Below, piece by piece: positions 18,684 through 27,369 of a stretch of 64,000 nt of DNA. The stretch's first letter is position 1; each line of letters opens with the position of its first letter. A program made the translations under genes and the position numbers. The notes under the pieces are model-generated. The model searched no databases and was not told the origin of the DNA. It worked only from the letters and a program-made list of their open reading frames with translations. The stretch comes from Sphingomonas sp. PR090111-T3T-6A (GTDB taxonomy: Bacteria; Pseudomonadota; Alphaproteobacteria; Sphingomonadales; Sphingomonadaceae): contig NZ_AORL01000010.1 in the NCBI RefSeq assembly GCF_000383095.1, forward strand, positions 558,001-622,000. Direction: 5' to 3'.

Positions 18684-19727
18684 ATGACCTACACCGCCGC
18701 CGCCAACCGCTATGACGGCCAGATGCCCTATCGCCGCACCGGCCGCAGCGGCATCGACCTTCCCGCCATCTCGCTCGGCCTCTGGCAGAATTTCGGCGGG
18801 GCGGACGTGTTCGAGACCGGCCGCGCCATGCTGCGCCGCGCCTTCGACCGGGGCGTGACCCATTTCGACCTCGCCAACAATTACGGCCCGCCCTACGGCT
18901 CGGCCGAGGAGAATTTCGGCCGCGTGATGGCGACCGACTTCGCCGCCCACCGCGACGAACTCATCATCTCGACCAAGGCGGGCTGGGACATGTGGCCGGG
19001 GCCCTATGGCGGCATCGGCGGCAGCCGGAAATATCTCATCGCCAGCCTCGACCAGTCGCTGAAGCGGATGGGCGTCGATTATGTCGACATCTTCTACTCG
19101 CACCGCGTCGATCCCGAGACGCCGCTCGAAGAGACGATGCGCGCGCTCACCCAGATCCACCGGCAGGGCAAGGCGCTCTATGTCGGCATCTCCAGCTACT
19201 CGCCCGAGCTGACCCGCAAGGCCGCCGCCATCCTCGCCGAGGAGCGCGTGCCGCTCTTCATCCACCAGCCGAGCTATTCGATGCTCAACCGCTGGATCGA
19301 GGAAGGGCTGCTCGACACGCTGGAGGAGCTGGGCACCGGCTGCATCGCCTTCTCGCCGCTGGCGCAGGGGATGCTGACGAGCAAGTACCTCAACGGCGTG
19401 CCCGAGGATGCGCGCGCGGCCAAGGGTGGCTCCTCGCTCGGCGGCAAGCTGCTGAGCGATGACAATATCGCCCGCATCCGCGCGCTGAACGAGATCGCGA
19501 AGCGGCGCGGCCAGACGCTCGCCCAGATGGCGATCGCCTGGGTGCTGCGCGACAAGCGCGTCACCTCCGCGCTGATCGGCGCGCGCACGGTTGCCCAGCT
19601 CGACGACTCGCTCGACGCGGTGAAGAACCTCGCCTTCACGGCGGAGGAACTGGCGGAGATCGATACCCACGCCACCGAGGGCAAGATCGACCTGTGGAAG
19701 GTCTCCTCGACGATCGAGAAGGCCTGA
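18684..19727 (+). CDS. Aldo/keto reductase, L-glyceraldehyde-3-phosphate reductase (YghZ/Gpr) type
   Basis: NADPH-dependent aldo/keto reductase of 347 residues. The opening YTAAANRYDGQMPYRRTGRSG-like pattern, HFDLANNYGPPYGSAEE (catalytic Asp and Tyr), the Lys in IISTKAGWDMWPGPYGG and the His in FYSHRVDPETP match the YghZ subgroup, which in E. coli reduces L-glyceraldehyde 3-phosphate and methylglyoxal. AGGAG at 18674-18678 places ATG 18684 at ideal spacing; GTG 18681 is too close. The TetR gene follows on the same strand 107 bases later. Role is probably aldehyde detoxification. Confidence 0.92.
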   Translation: MTYTAAANRYDGQMPYRRTGRSGIDLPAISLGLWQNFGGADVFETGRAMLRRAFDRGVTHFDLANNYGPPYGSAEENFGRVMATDFAAHRDELIISTKAGWDMWPGPYGGIGGSRKYLIASLDQSLKRMGVDYVDIFYSHRVDPETPLEETMRALTQIHRQGKALYVGISSYSPELTRKAAAILAEERVPLFIHQPSYSMLNRWIEEGLLDTLEELGTGCIAFSPLAQGMLTSKYLNGVPEDARAAKGGSSLGGKLLSDDNIARIRALNEIAKRRGQTLAQMAIAWVLRDKRVTSALIGARTVAQLDDSLDAVKNLAFTAEELAEIDTHATEGKIDLWKVSSTIEKA

Positions 19728-19798
19728 ATGCCGTAAGGGCAGGGAGCTTTCGGCGATGACCGGAGGCTCCCGGCCGGCAGCCCCACCGAGAGTCTAGG

Positions 19799-19836
19799 TG
19801 GACGAATCCGTGGTAACTCACTATATCGATCGGTAT
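19799..19836 (+). promoter_or_regulatory. Predicted tetR promoter with palindromic operator
   Basis: TGGACG (19799-19804) and TATATC (19822-19827) are separated by 17 bases and fit a weak sigma-70 promoter. The near-perfect 14-base palindrome ATATCGATCGGTAT (19823-19836, one mismatched pair) covers the -10 box and the expected start of transcription, and runs into the ATG at 19835. There is no Shine-Dalgarno sequence, so the mRNA may be leaderless and the gene self-repressed. Confidence 0.5.
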
Positions 19837-20449
19837 GGAAAGCACTGTCACCGCCGCTGTGCCTCGGGGCCGGCCGCGTGAATTCGACGCGGGGGAGGCC
19901 CTTGCGGCCGCGCTGCGCGTCTTCTGGCTGCGCGGCTATGAGGGCGCCTCGCTCACCGAGCTGACCGAGGCGATGGGCATCACGCGCCCCAGCCTCTACG
20001 CCTGCTATGGCAACAAGGAATCCCTGTTCCGCAAGGCGCTCGACCTCTACGAGCAGGAAAAGCTCGCTTATATGGCGACCGCACTCGACGCGCCGACCGC
20101 GCGCGAGGTGGCTGAGCGGCTGCTGCGCGGCGCGCTCGCCATGCAGATGAACAACAATGATCCCAAGGGCTGTCTGGGCGTCATCTCCAGCGTCGCCTGC
20201 GGGGCCGAGGCCGAGTCGATCAAGGCCGAGGTGATCGCGCGGCGGGCCTCGTCCGAAGCAGCGCTGATCCAGCGATTCGAGCGCGCGCGCGACGAAGGCG
20301 AGCTGCCCGATCATATCGAGCCGGCGGCGCTGGCCCGTTATCTCAGCGCCGTCATCCAGGGCATGACGGTGCAGGCCAGCGGCGGCGTTTCCTGCGCGGA
20401 TCTGGGCAAGCTGGTCGATACCGCGATGATGGTGTGGCCAAGCCGCTAG
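19835..20449 (+). CDS. TetR/AcrR-family transcriptional regulator
   Basis: Repressor of 204 residues. The N-terminal helix-turn-helix spans about 14-60 (GRPREFDAGEALAAAL, then GASLTELTEAMGITRPSLYACYGNKESLF), followed by a ligand-binding C-terminal domain (LERF-type helices, VIQGMTVQASGG). GCLG near residue 112 is common in TetR proteins with the TetR_C_11-like domain. It is directly upstream, on the same strand, of the second RND operon, and the 388-base region between carries a promoter with a similar palindrome, so it probably represses both itself and that pump. Drug or metabolite ligand unknown. Confidence 0.93.
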   Translation: MESTVTAAVPRGRPREFDAGEALAAALRVFWLRGYEGASLTELTEAMGITRPSLYACYGNKESLFRKALDLYEQEKLAYMATALDAPTAREVAERLLRGALAMQMNNNDPKGCLGVISSVACGAEAESIKAEVIARRASSEAALIQRFERARDEGELPDHIEPAALARYLSAVIQGMTVQASGGVSCADLGKLVDTAMMVWPSR

Positions 20450-20479
20450 ACCAAATCTACTAAGCGGTATAGAAATAGG

Positions 20480-20520
20480 TTGACGACTCTCGCTGCACCG
20501 CATTATATACCTAACAGTAT
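20480..20520 (+). promoter_or_regulatory. Predicted promoter of RND operon 2 with candidate TetR operator
   Basis: TTGACG (20480-20485) and TATATA (20504-20509) are 18 bases apart, a good sigma-70-type pair. The imperfect palindrome ATACCTAACAGTAT (20507-20520, perfect 4-base arms) overlaps the -10 and start point. It has the same length and the same ATA...TAT ends as the palindrome over the tetR start, supporting a shared repressor. Confidence 0.5.
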
Positions 20521-20629
20521 GGAATGGCGTCAGGCCATTAGCGGCAGGCAGATGGGGAGCTTGGTGTATGCTCCATTACGGCAAATAATTTGTGCGTGGC
20601 GCGGACTGGTGTCGCGCTTTCGTTTCTTC

Positions 20630-20675
20630 GATTGATCGGGTGGACGGAGCGAATCTCGTCCGCTGATTGATCGGG
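20630..20675 (+). repeat. Direct repeat flanking a small hairpin in efflux leader
   Basis: GATTGATCGGG occurs at 20630-20640 and again at 20665-20675. Between them GGACG (20642-20646) and CGTCC (20657-20661) form a short stem with a 10-base loop. Might be a leader regulatory structure or a chance duplication. Confidence 0.4.
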
Positions 20676-20837
20676 CGCCTCCGCCGGCTCGGCGCGCGCC
20701 AATCCGATTGACAGCCGCTTGGTGCGGGCCGTTTCGCGCGGTTCGCAGGGCGGTTTCGTGCATCCCCATGGCTACGACGAGGCGCGGCTTTCGGCTGCGA
20801 TTCCTTGCGCGCGGCCATGTGCCCAAAGGGAAACGTC

Positions 20838-21260
20838 ATGGCATTTCTCGATATGCGGGAGCCGGTCGCAGCGACGGCCCAGCCTTTGTTTCCGGTGTCC
20901 TTCACCGGTTCTCGTCCCGTCGCCGATCCGGTTCCGGGCGAGATGGTCGGTTTCACCGAGCAGGAGTGGGACGTGATCCTGCTCGCTCGGCGCGACCGGA
21001 TGTCCAGCCTGCATGAACCAACGCGGCTCGCGCGCCTCTCGGCGTGGCTGTTCGGCGGCGGCGTGGCCCGTCAGCTCGCCGATCCGCGGCTGGAGGCGCT
21101 TCGCCGGCTCGCTGTGCAGGCGTGGCACAATGGCTATGCGGTGCCCAACTCCGCGATCCACGCCTTCAAGGCCGCCGGTTTCAACCTCGATCAACTTGAA
21201 CTGATGCTGGCGAGCATTGCCGCCGGCCGATCCAGCCGCACCGGGAGGGCTTCGGCATGA
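20838..21260 (+). CDS. Hypothetical protein, 140 aa, first gene of RND operon 2
   Basis: A soluble, helix-rich protein that I cannot assign to a family. It has no signal peptide or clear membrane segment. The C-terminal half (EWDVILLARRDRMSSLHEP... LEALRRLAVQAWHNGYAVPNSAIHAFKAAGF) looks like a compact helical domain. ATG 20838 has AAGGGA upstream. Its stop overlaps the adaptor start by four bases (ATGA), so it is translated together with the pump and may be an accessory or regulatory component. This coupling is the only functional clue. Confidence 0.75.
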   Translation: MAFLDMREPVAATAQPLFPVSFTGSRPVADPVPGEMVGFTEQEWDVILLARRDRMSSLHEPTRLARLSAWLFGGGVARQLADPRLEALRRLAVQAWHNGYAVPNSAIHAFKAAGFNLDQLELMLASIAAGRSSRTGRASA

Positions 21261-22513
21261 ACATGCTTACACGCGTAGACCAGGACGAGCGCATCGACGC
21301 GCCCGCCAGCGAAGGCCGATGGCAGCGGCGCGCCCTTGTGGCGGTGCCGCTGGCGCTGATCGCCTTCGCCGGCTTCAAGGTGATGCATCACGGCGCGGCT
21401 GCGCCGGCCGCGATGCCGCCCGCCGACGTGACGGTCGCCACCCCGCTCGCGCGCGACGTGACCGAGTGGGACGATTATGTCGGCCGCTTCGTCGCCAGCC
21501 AGTCGGTCGAGGTGCGTCCGCGCGTCTCGGGGCAGGTGGTGCAGCGCCAATTCAAGGACGGTGACGTCGTGAAGCAGGGCCAGATCCTCTTCACCATCGA
21601 TCAGCGTCCTTTCCTCGCTGCGCAGGCCGAGGCCCGCGCCAGCGTCGCCAGCGCCCAGAGCGCGCTGACGCTCGCCCGCTCGGACCTCGCCCGCGCCAAC
21701 CGCCTGAGCGGTGACGACGCGGTCTCGGCGGGTGAGATCGACTCGCTGCGCTCGAAGGTCCAGTCGGCGGAAGCCGCGCTGGCCGGCGCGCAGGCGCGCC
21801 TGCGCGAGCGATCGCTGGATGTGGAGTGGACTGAGGTGCGGGCCCCGGTCTCCGGCCGCATCTCCGATCGCCGCGTCGACACCGGCAATCTCGTCGTCGG
21901 CGGGGAGGGGACGTCGGCCACGCTGCTGACCACCATCAACGCGCTCGACCCGATCTATTTCTCGTTCGACGCTTCCGAAGCGCTCTTCCTCAAGACGCAG
22001 CGCGCCAAGAGGGAAGGCAAGCCCGCCACCGCCGTGCAGATCCGTCTTCAGGACGAAGCGGCCTACAAGTGGACCGGCACGCTGGACTTCACGGACAACG
22101 GCCTCGATCCGCGCTCCGGCACGATCCGCGGCCGCGCGACGCTCGCCAACCCGGGCTCGTTCCTGACGCCGGGCATGTTCGGCAACATGCGTCTCGCCAC
22201 CGGCGGCACGACGCACGCGCTGCTCGTGCCCGACGCCTCGATCCAGACCGATCAGGCGCGCAAGACCGTGCTCGTCGTGGACAAGGATGACAGCGTCGTC
22301 GCCAAGCCGGTGACGCTCGGCGCGGTGATCGACGGGCTGCGCATCATCCGCTCGGGGCTGACGCCCGGAGACCGGGTGGTGATCGCGGGCATGCAGGGGG
22401 CGATCCCCGGCACCAAGGTCGCGCCGCACAACGGCACGATCGCGCCCGACGCCACCGACGATGCGCCCCATGCCGAGACGCCCGTCCCCGCGCAGGCGAC
22501 CTTCGCCCGGTAA
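21257..22513 (+). CDS. RND efflux periplasmic adaptor (membrane fusion protein)
   Basis: Adaptor of the second tripartite pump, 418 residues. Unlike the adaptor of pump 1 it has no lipobox; instead one N-terminal membrane anchor (RALVAVPLALIAFAGFKVM, about residues 25-43) holds it to the inner membrane. Then come the lipoyl half VEVRPRVSGQVVQRQFKDG, a helical hairpin (about 115-185), the second lipoyl half EVRAPVSGRISDRRVDTGNLV, and beta-barrel and membrane-proximal parts. It overlaps the preceding hypothetical gene by four bases and is followed after 111 bases by the permease. Substrate unknown. Confidence 0.94.
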   Translation: MNMLTRVDQDERIDAPASEGRWQRRALVAVPLALIAFAGFKVMHHGAAAPAAMPPADVTVATPLARDVTEWDDYVGRFVASQSVEVRPRVSGQVVQRQFKDGDVVKQGQILFTIDQRPFLAAQAEARASVASAQSALTLARSDLARANRLSGDDAVSAGEIDSLRSKVQSAEAALAGAQARLRERSLDVEWTEVRAPVSGRISDRRVDTGNLVVGGEGTSATLLTTINALDPIYFSFDASEALFLKTQRAKREGKPATAVQIRLQDEAAYKWTGTLDFTDNGLDPRSGTIRGRATLANPGSFLTPGMFGNMRLATGGTTHALLVPDASIQTDQARKTVLVVDKDDSVVAKPVTLGAVIDGLRIIRSGLTPGDRVVIAGMQGAIPGTKVAPHNGTIAPDATDDAPHAETPVPAQATFAR

Positions 22514-22624
22514 GGCCGAACCGACATTCGCTTTGGGGCGGTGCTTTCCCAGGCTGCCCCAAGATCCCCGGCCCCTTTTCCCCCCTCCGGCCGGGGATCA
22601 CCCCCTTTCAGCAAGGATGACGTC

Positions 22625-25600
22625 ATGCGTCTCTCTCGCTTCTTCATCGATCGCCCGATCTTCGCGGCGGTGATCGCCGTGCTCATCACGGTGGTCGGCG
22701 GGCTGGCCTATTTCGGGCTTCCCGTTTCGCAATATCCCGACATCGTGCCGCCGACCGTGACGGTCGCCGCCAACTATCCCGGCGCGTCCGCCGAGACGGT
22801 CGCCGAGACGATCGCCGCGCCGATCGAGCAGGAGATCAACGGCGTCGATGACATGCTCTACATGTCGTCGCAGTCGACCGGCGACGGCAAGGTGACGATC
22901 ACCGTCACCTTTAAGATCGGCACCAACCTCGATAGCGCGCAGGTGCTGGTGCAGAACCGCGTCGCGGTGGCGCTTCCGCGCCTGCCCGAAGAGGTGCAGC
23001 GCCTGGGCGTGGTGACGCGCAAGACCTCGCCCAACTTCCTGATGGCGATCAACATCCAGTCGCCGGACGGCACCTATGGGCCGGATTACATCTCCAACTA
23101 TGCGCTCACGCAGGTGCGCGACCGCCTGTCGCGTATCGACGGCGTCGGCGACGTGACGATCTTCGGCGCGCGCGACTATGCGATGCGCATCTGGATCGAT
23201 CCGGGCCGCGCCGCCGCGCTCAACCTGACGGCGGACGAGATCGTCTCCGCGCTGCGTGCGCAGAACGTGCAGGTCGCCGCCGGCTCGATCGGCGCGCCGC
23301 CCTACAACACGCATGACGCCTTCCAGATCGGCATCGAGACGCAGGGCCGCCTCACCGATCCGCAGCAGTTCGCCAACATCGTGATCCGCACCGATCCGGA
23401 CGGCCGCCAGGTGCGCGTCTCCGACATCGGCCGGGTCGAGCTGGGCGCGGCCGACTACGGCACCAACGCTTACCTTTCGGGCAAGCCGTCGGTGATCGTC
23501 GCGGCGATGCAGCGGCCGGGCGGCAATGCGCTCTCGTCCGCGATCGCGATCAGCGCCGAGATGAAGAAGCTCGGTGCCCGCTTCCCCAAGGGCCTGGAAT
23601 ACAAGGTCATCTACAACCCGACCGAGTTCATCAGCCAGTCGATCGATGCCGTGTACCACACGCTCGGCGAGGCGGTGATCCTCGTGGTGATCGTGATCCT
23701 CGTCTTCCTCCAGAACTGGCGTGCGGCGGTGATCCCGGTGATCGCCATCCCGGTGTCGCTGATCGGCAGCTTCGCGGTGCTGGCGGGCGTGGGCTATTCG
23801 CTCAACACGCTGTCGCTGTTCGGCCTCGTCCTCGCCATCGGCATCGTCGTCGACGACGCGATCGTCGTGGTCGAGAATGTCGAACGCAACATCGAGCATG
23901 GGCTCTCGCCCAAGGAGGCGTCCCGCGTCTCCATGGACGAGGTGTCGACGGCGCTCGTCGCCATCGTGCTGGTGCTCTGCGCCGTGTTCGTGCCGACGCT
24001 GTTCCTCACCGGCCTTTCGGGCGCCTTCTATAAGCAGTTCGCGGTGACGATCTCGTCGGCCACCGTCTTCTCGCTGATCCTGTCGCTGACGCTGTCGCCG
24101 GCGCTGGCGGGGATGCTGCTCAAGGCCAAGAACCAGCACGGGGCCACGGAAGGCGGCAACGTCTTCCAGCGCGCCGGGCGGACCTTCGCGGAGAAGTTCA
24201 ACCGCGGCTTCGATCGCCTGGGCGACGGCTATGCGCGGTTGACGCACTTCCTGGTGCAGCAGCCGAAGAAGATGCTGGCCGCCTATGCCGCGCTGATCGC
24301 GGCGACGCTGGGGCTGTTCTGGATCACGCCGGGCGGCTTCATCCCGGCGCAGGATCAGGGCTATTTCCTCGCCATCGTGCAGCTTCCCTCGGGCTCCTCG
24401 CTCGAGCGGACGGACGCGGTGACGCGCGAGATCGCGCAGAAGATCCTGCCCATCAAGGGCCTGCGCGGCGCGGTGATGTTCGCCGGCTTCGACGGCCCGT
24501 CGCAGACGGCCGCCCCCAACTCGGCCGCCATCTACTTCCCCTTCAAGACGTTCGACGAACGCAAGGCCGAAGGCGCCACCTACGCCGGTATCATGGATCA
24601 GGCGAACAAGGCGGTTGCGGGCTATGACAAGGCGCGCGTGCTGCTGGTGCCGCCGCCGCTCGTGCAGGGCATCGGCTCGGCCGGCGGCTATCGCATGATG
24701 GTCGAGGACCGGGAAGGCCGCTCCTATGGCGATCTCGCCAAGGTCTCGGCCGATCTCATCGGCAAGGCCAACAAGACCGAAGGCCTGAAGCAGATCTACA
24801 CCTTCTTCGAGACGGGCACGCCACGCATCTTCGCCGACGTGGATCGCCGCAAGGCCGCCCTGCTGGGCGTGCCGCCGGAGCGCGTGTTCGAGACGCTTCA
24901 GGATTATCTGGGCTCGGCGTTCATCAACGACTTCAACCTGCTCGGCCGCACCTTCCATGTGACCGCACAGGCTGACGCGCCCTTCCGCAACACGGTGGCG
25001 GACATCGCCAACCTCAAGACCCGCTCGGACTCGGGTGCGATGGTGCCGATCGGCGCCGTCTCGACCTTCAAGGACAAGAACGGGCCGTATCGCGTGGTGC
25101 GTTACAACCTGATGCCGGCGGTCGAGGTCGATGGCGACACCGCGCCGGGCTACTCGACGGGCCACTCGCTCCAGGTGATGGAGAAGCTCGGCGACGCGCT
25201 CCCGGCAGGCTACGACCATGAGTGGACGGGCATCGCGTACCAGCAGAAGACGGCCGGCAACACGGCGGGCCTCGTCTTCGCCATGGGCACGCTGTTCGTG
25301 TTCCTCGTGCTGGCTGCCCAGTATGAGAGCCTGACGCTGCCGCTCTCGATCATCCTGATCGTGCCGATGTGCCTGCTGGCTGCCATGGCCGGCGTGAACC
25401 TGCGGGGGATGGACAATAACGTCCTGACCCAGATCGGCCTCGTGGTGCTGATCGCGCTCGCCGCCAAGAACTCGATCCTCGTGGTGGAGTTCGCCAAGCA
25501 GGCGGAGGAGCGGGACGGCCTCTCCCCGATCGATGCGGCCGTTCAGGCGGCGCGGACCCGTCTGCGCCCGATCCTGATGACCAGCTTCGCCTTCATCCTC

Positions 25601-25816
25601 GGCGCCGTGCCGCTGGTGATCGCGAAGGGGGCGGGCGCCGAGCTTCGGCAGGCGCTGGGCACCGCGGTGTTCTTCGGGATGGCGGGTGTGACCGGCTTCG
25701 GCCTGCTCTTCACGCCGACCTTCTATGTCGTGTGCCGTGCGCTGGGTGACCGGCTGTCGCGTCGCCGCCGTCGTGGCGGGGACGAGGCCGCTCCCGTCCT
25801 CCAGCCGGCCGAATGA
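22625..25816 (+). CDS. RND multidrug efflux permease (HAE1/MexF-AcrB type)
   Basis: Inner-membrane proton/drug antiporter of 1063 residues. It shows FFIDRPIFAAVIAVL at the N-terminus, the Asp pair in GIVVDDAIVVVENVER (TM4), and the Lys in ALAAKNSILVVEFAKQ (TM10), all needed for proton relay, so it appears intact and functional. Start ATG 22625 is supported by AAGGA eight bases upstream; a longer frame to the left is non-coding spacer. The channel gene follows after 11 bases. Family resemblance is to MexF/AcrB; the substrate range cannot be predicted from sequence alone. Confidence 0.96.
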   Translation: MRLSRFFIDRPIFAAVIAVLITVVGGLAYFGLPVSQYPDIVPPTVTVAANYPGASAETVAETIAAPIEQEINGVDDMLYMSSQSTGDGKVTITVTFKIGTNLDSAQVLVQNRVAVALPRLPEEVQRLGVVTRKTSPNFLMAINIQSPDGTYGPDYISNYALTQVRDRLSRIDGVGDVTIFGARDYAMRIWIDPGRAAALNLTADEIVSALRAQNVQVAAGSIGAPPYNTHDAFQIGIETQGRLTDPQQFANIVIRTDPDGRQVRVSDIGRVELGAADYGTNAYLSGKPSVIVAAMQRPGGNALSSAIAISAEMKKLGARFPKGLEYKVIYNPTEFISQSIDAVYHTLGEAVILVVIVILVFLQNWRAAVIPVIAIPVSLIGSFAVLAGVGYSLNTLSLFGLVLAIGIVVDDAIVVVENVERNIEHGLSPKEASRVSMDEVSTALVAIVLVLCAVFVPTLFLTGLSGAFYKQFAVTISSATVFSLILSLTLSPALAGMLLKAKNQHGATEGGNVFQRAGRTFAEKFNRGFDRLGDGYARLTHFLVQQPKKMLAAYAALIAATLGLFWITPGGFIPAQDQGYFLAIVQLPSGSSLERTDAVTREIAQKILPIKGLRGAVMFAGFDGPSQTAAPNSAAIYFPFKTFDERKAEGATYAGIMDQANKAVAGYDKARVLLVPPPLVQGIGSAGGYRMMVEDREGRSYGDLAKVSADLIGKANKTEGLKQIYTFFETGTPRIFADVDRRKAALLGVPPERVFETLQDYLGSAFINDFNLLGRTFHVTAQADAPFRNTVADIANLKTRSDSGAMVPIGAVSTFKDKNGPYRVVRYNLMPAVEVDGDTAPGYSTGHSLQVMEKLGDALPAGYDHEWTGIAYQQKTAGNTAGLVFAMGTLFVFLVLAAQYESLTLPLSIILIVPMCLLAAMAGVNLRGMDNNVLTQIGLVVLIALAAKNSILVVEFAKQAEERDGLSPIDAAVQAARTRLRPILMTSFAFILGAVPLVIAKGAGAELRQALGTAVFFGMAGVTGFGLLFTPTFYVVCRALGDRLSRRRRRGGDEAAPVLQPAE

Positions 25817-25827
25817 GGTTTCGACCC

Positions 25828-27276
25828 ATGACGAAGACTCTTCTCACCCTGCTGCTCGCCAGCACGACGCTGACCGCCTGCGCGGCGGGGCCGGATTATC
25901 ACCGGCCCCAGACGGCGGCGAGCGCGGCCAAGCCCTTCATCGGCGGGGCCAACGTGGCGGTGGACGCCGCCGCCGGGGCCGATGACCAGTGGTGGCATCT
26001 CTACAATGATCCTGTCCTCAACGGCCTGATCGCCGATGCGCTCTCCGCCAACACGGACCTTCGCGTGGCGGTGGCGCATCTGGAGAAGGCGCGGGCGAAC
26101 CTGCGTGGCGCCAAGTCGGATCGCCTGCCGCAGACGCAGATCAGCGCGTCCACCACCTATCAGCGCGTGCCGGGCTATGAAGTCTTCCCCGGCACCAAGC
26201 GCGAGGAATGGAGCCTCGATACCGGGCTCAACGTGTCCTACGAGGTCGATCTGTTCGGCCGCGTGAAGCGCAGCGTCGAGGCGGCGCGGGGCGACTGGCA
26301 GGCGGCCGAGGCGGATCGCGACGCGGTGATGGTGGCGGTCGTCGCCGACACCGTGCGTGCCTATGCCGATGCCACCGCGTCGGCCCAGCAGATCGCGGTT
26401 GCCAACGACACCGTGACGCTGCTCGACAAGTCGGCGCGCGTCACGGCGGCGAGGGTCGAGGCCGGGCGGTCGGAGAAGCTCGACCTGATCCGCATCACCG
26501 CGCTGCGCGACCAGCGCAAGGCGGACGTCGCCCCGCTGGAGGCCGAGCGTGACGCCGCGCTGTTCCGGCTGGCGACGCTGACCGGCCGCACGCCGCAGGA
26601 TCTCCCGCAGACGATCCGCGACGCGACCGTGCTGCCGAAGATCGCCCAGCCGATCCCGGTTGGCGACGGCGCGGCGCTGATCGCGCGCCGCCCCGACGTG
26701 CGCGCGGCCGAGCGCAGGCTCGCGGCGGATACGGCGCGGATCGGCGTCGCGACCTCCGATCTCTACCCGCACATTTCGCTGGGCGGGCAGATCGGGCAGA
26801 CCAGCGCCGGCCTCTCGGACGTGTTCACCGGCGGCCCGTTCCGCTGGCTGGCGGGTCCGCTGATCAGCTGGAATTTCCCGAACATCGCCGCCACCCGCGC
26901 CAAGATCGCGGGCGCCAAGGCCGACACCAAGGCCTCGCTCGCCACCTTCGACGGCACGGTGCTGACGGCGTTGCAGGAAACCGAGACGGCGCTTTCGGGC
27001 TATGCGCACGAGATCGACCGCCATCAGGCGCTGGTCGCGGCGCGCGACGAGGCGCAGCGGGCGGCGAACGTCGTCCTCGCCCGCCAGAAGGAGGGCACGA
27101 CCGACTTCCTGACGGTGCTCGACGCCCAGCGCACGCTGGCGGACGCGCAGGCCGATCTGGCGGCGTCGGATGCGCGCATCGCCTTCGCGCAGGTCGATCT
27201 GTTCCGGGCGCTGGGTGGCGGCTGGCAGCAGGCGCCGCAGGTGGCTCAGGCGAAGGCGGAGAAGCCGGCATCCTGA
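25828..27276 (+). CDS. Outer-membrane efflux channel lipoprotein (NodT/OprM family)
   Basis: Outer-membrane factor of pump 2, 482 residues, lipobox LTAC (Cys18) followed by AAGPDYHRP. The two halves of the TolC fold are visible, with SYEVDLFGRVKRSVEAARGDW in the first and RRPDVRAAERRLAADTARIGVA in the second. The latter block is shared with the channel of pump 1 at protein level and largely at DNA level. GAGG nine bases before ATG 25828 overlaps the permease stop. A hairpin follows the gene (27287-27312). Confidence 0.95.
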   Translation: MTKTLLTLLLASTTLTACAAGPDYHRPQTAASAAKPFIGGANVAVDAAAGADDQWWHLYNDPVLNGLIADALSANTDLRVAVAHLEKARANLRGAKSDRLPQTQISASTTYQRVPGYEVFPGTKREEWSLDTGLNVSYEVDLFGRVKRSVEAARGDWQAAEADRDAVMVAVVADTVRAYADATASAQQIAVANDTVTLLDKSARVTAARVEAGRSEKLDLIRITALRDQRKADVAPLEAERDAALFRLATLTGRTPQDLPQTIRDATVLPKIAQPIPVGDGAALIARRPDVRAAERRLAADTARIGVATSDLYPHISLGGQIGQTSAGLSDVFTGGPFRWLAGPLISWNFPNIAATRAKIAGAKADTKASLATFDGTVLTALQETETALSGYAHEIDRHQALVAARDEAQRAANVVLARQKEGTTDFLTVLDAQRTLADAQADLAASDARIAFAQVDLFRALGGGWQQAPQVAQAKAEKPAS

Positions 27277-27286
27277 TGTTTTCGAT

Positions 27287-27312
27287 CCCCTCCCTCGATT
27301 TCGGGGGAGGGG
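27287..27312. terminator. Hairpin between convergent efflux operon and ybaK
   Basis: CCCCTCCC (27287-27294) pairs with GGGAGGGG (27305-27312) around a 10-base loop. There is no long T tract on either side, so it is a terminator-like hairpin of modest quality that could serve both convergent genes. Confidence 0.5.
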
Positions 27313-27369
27313 CACCTTTCCGTTCGAGTAGCTTCGCGCGTTAAACCGGCTTCGTTCGCGCTGGGTTTT

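Larger units (their letters stand above)
20450..20837 (+). other. Long leader region upstream of RND operon 2, 388 bp
   Basis: Holds a good promoter near its left end (20480-20509) and then about 320 bases of apparently untranslated leader before the first gene. Inside it are an 11-base direct repeat flanking a small hairpin (annotated separately) and a lone TTGACA at 20708-20713 with no matching -10. No credible small coding frame was recognised. Confidence 0.5.

Noticed and set aside
20708..20713. TTGACA as a second promoter for RND operon 2
   Set aside because: No -10-like hexamer is found 16-19 bases downstream.
20530..20826. 98-codon minus-strand frame in the efflux leader region
   Set aside because: Arg/Pro-rich, no ribosome site, no family pattern; more likely chance in GC-rich DNA.
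22598..25219. 873-codon open frame on the minus strand opposite RND permease 2
   Set aside because: Composition is Arg/Asp/His/Gly rich with no domain motifs, the usual mirror of a GC-rich gene; the + strand permease has every family motif.
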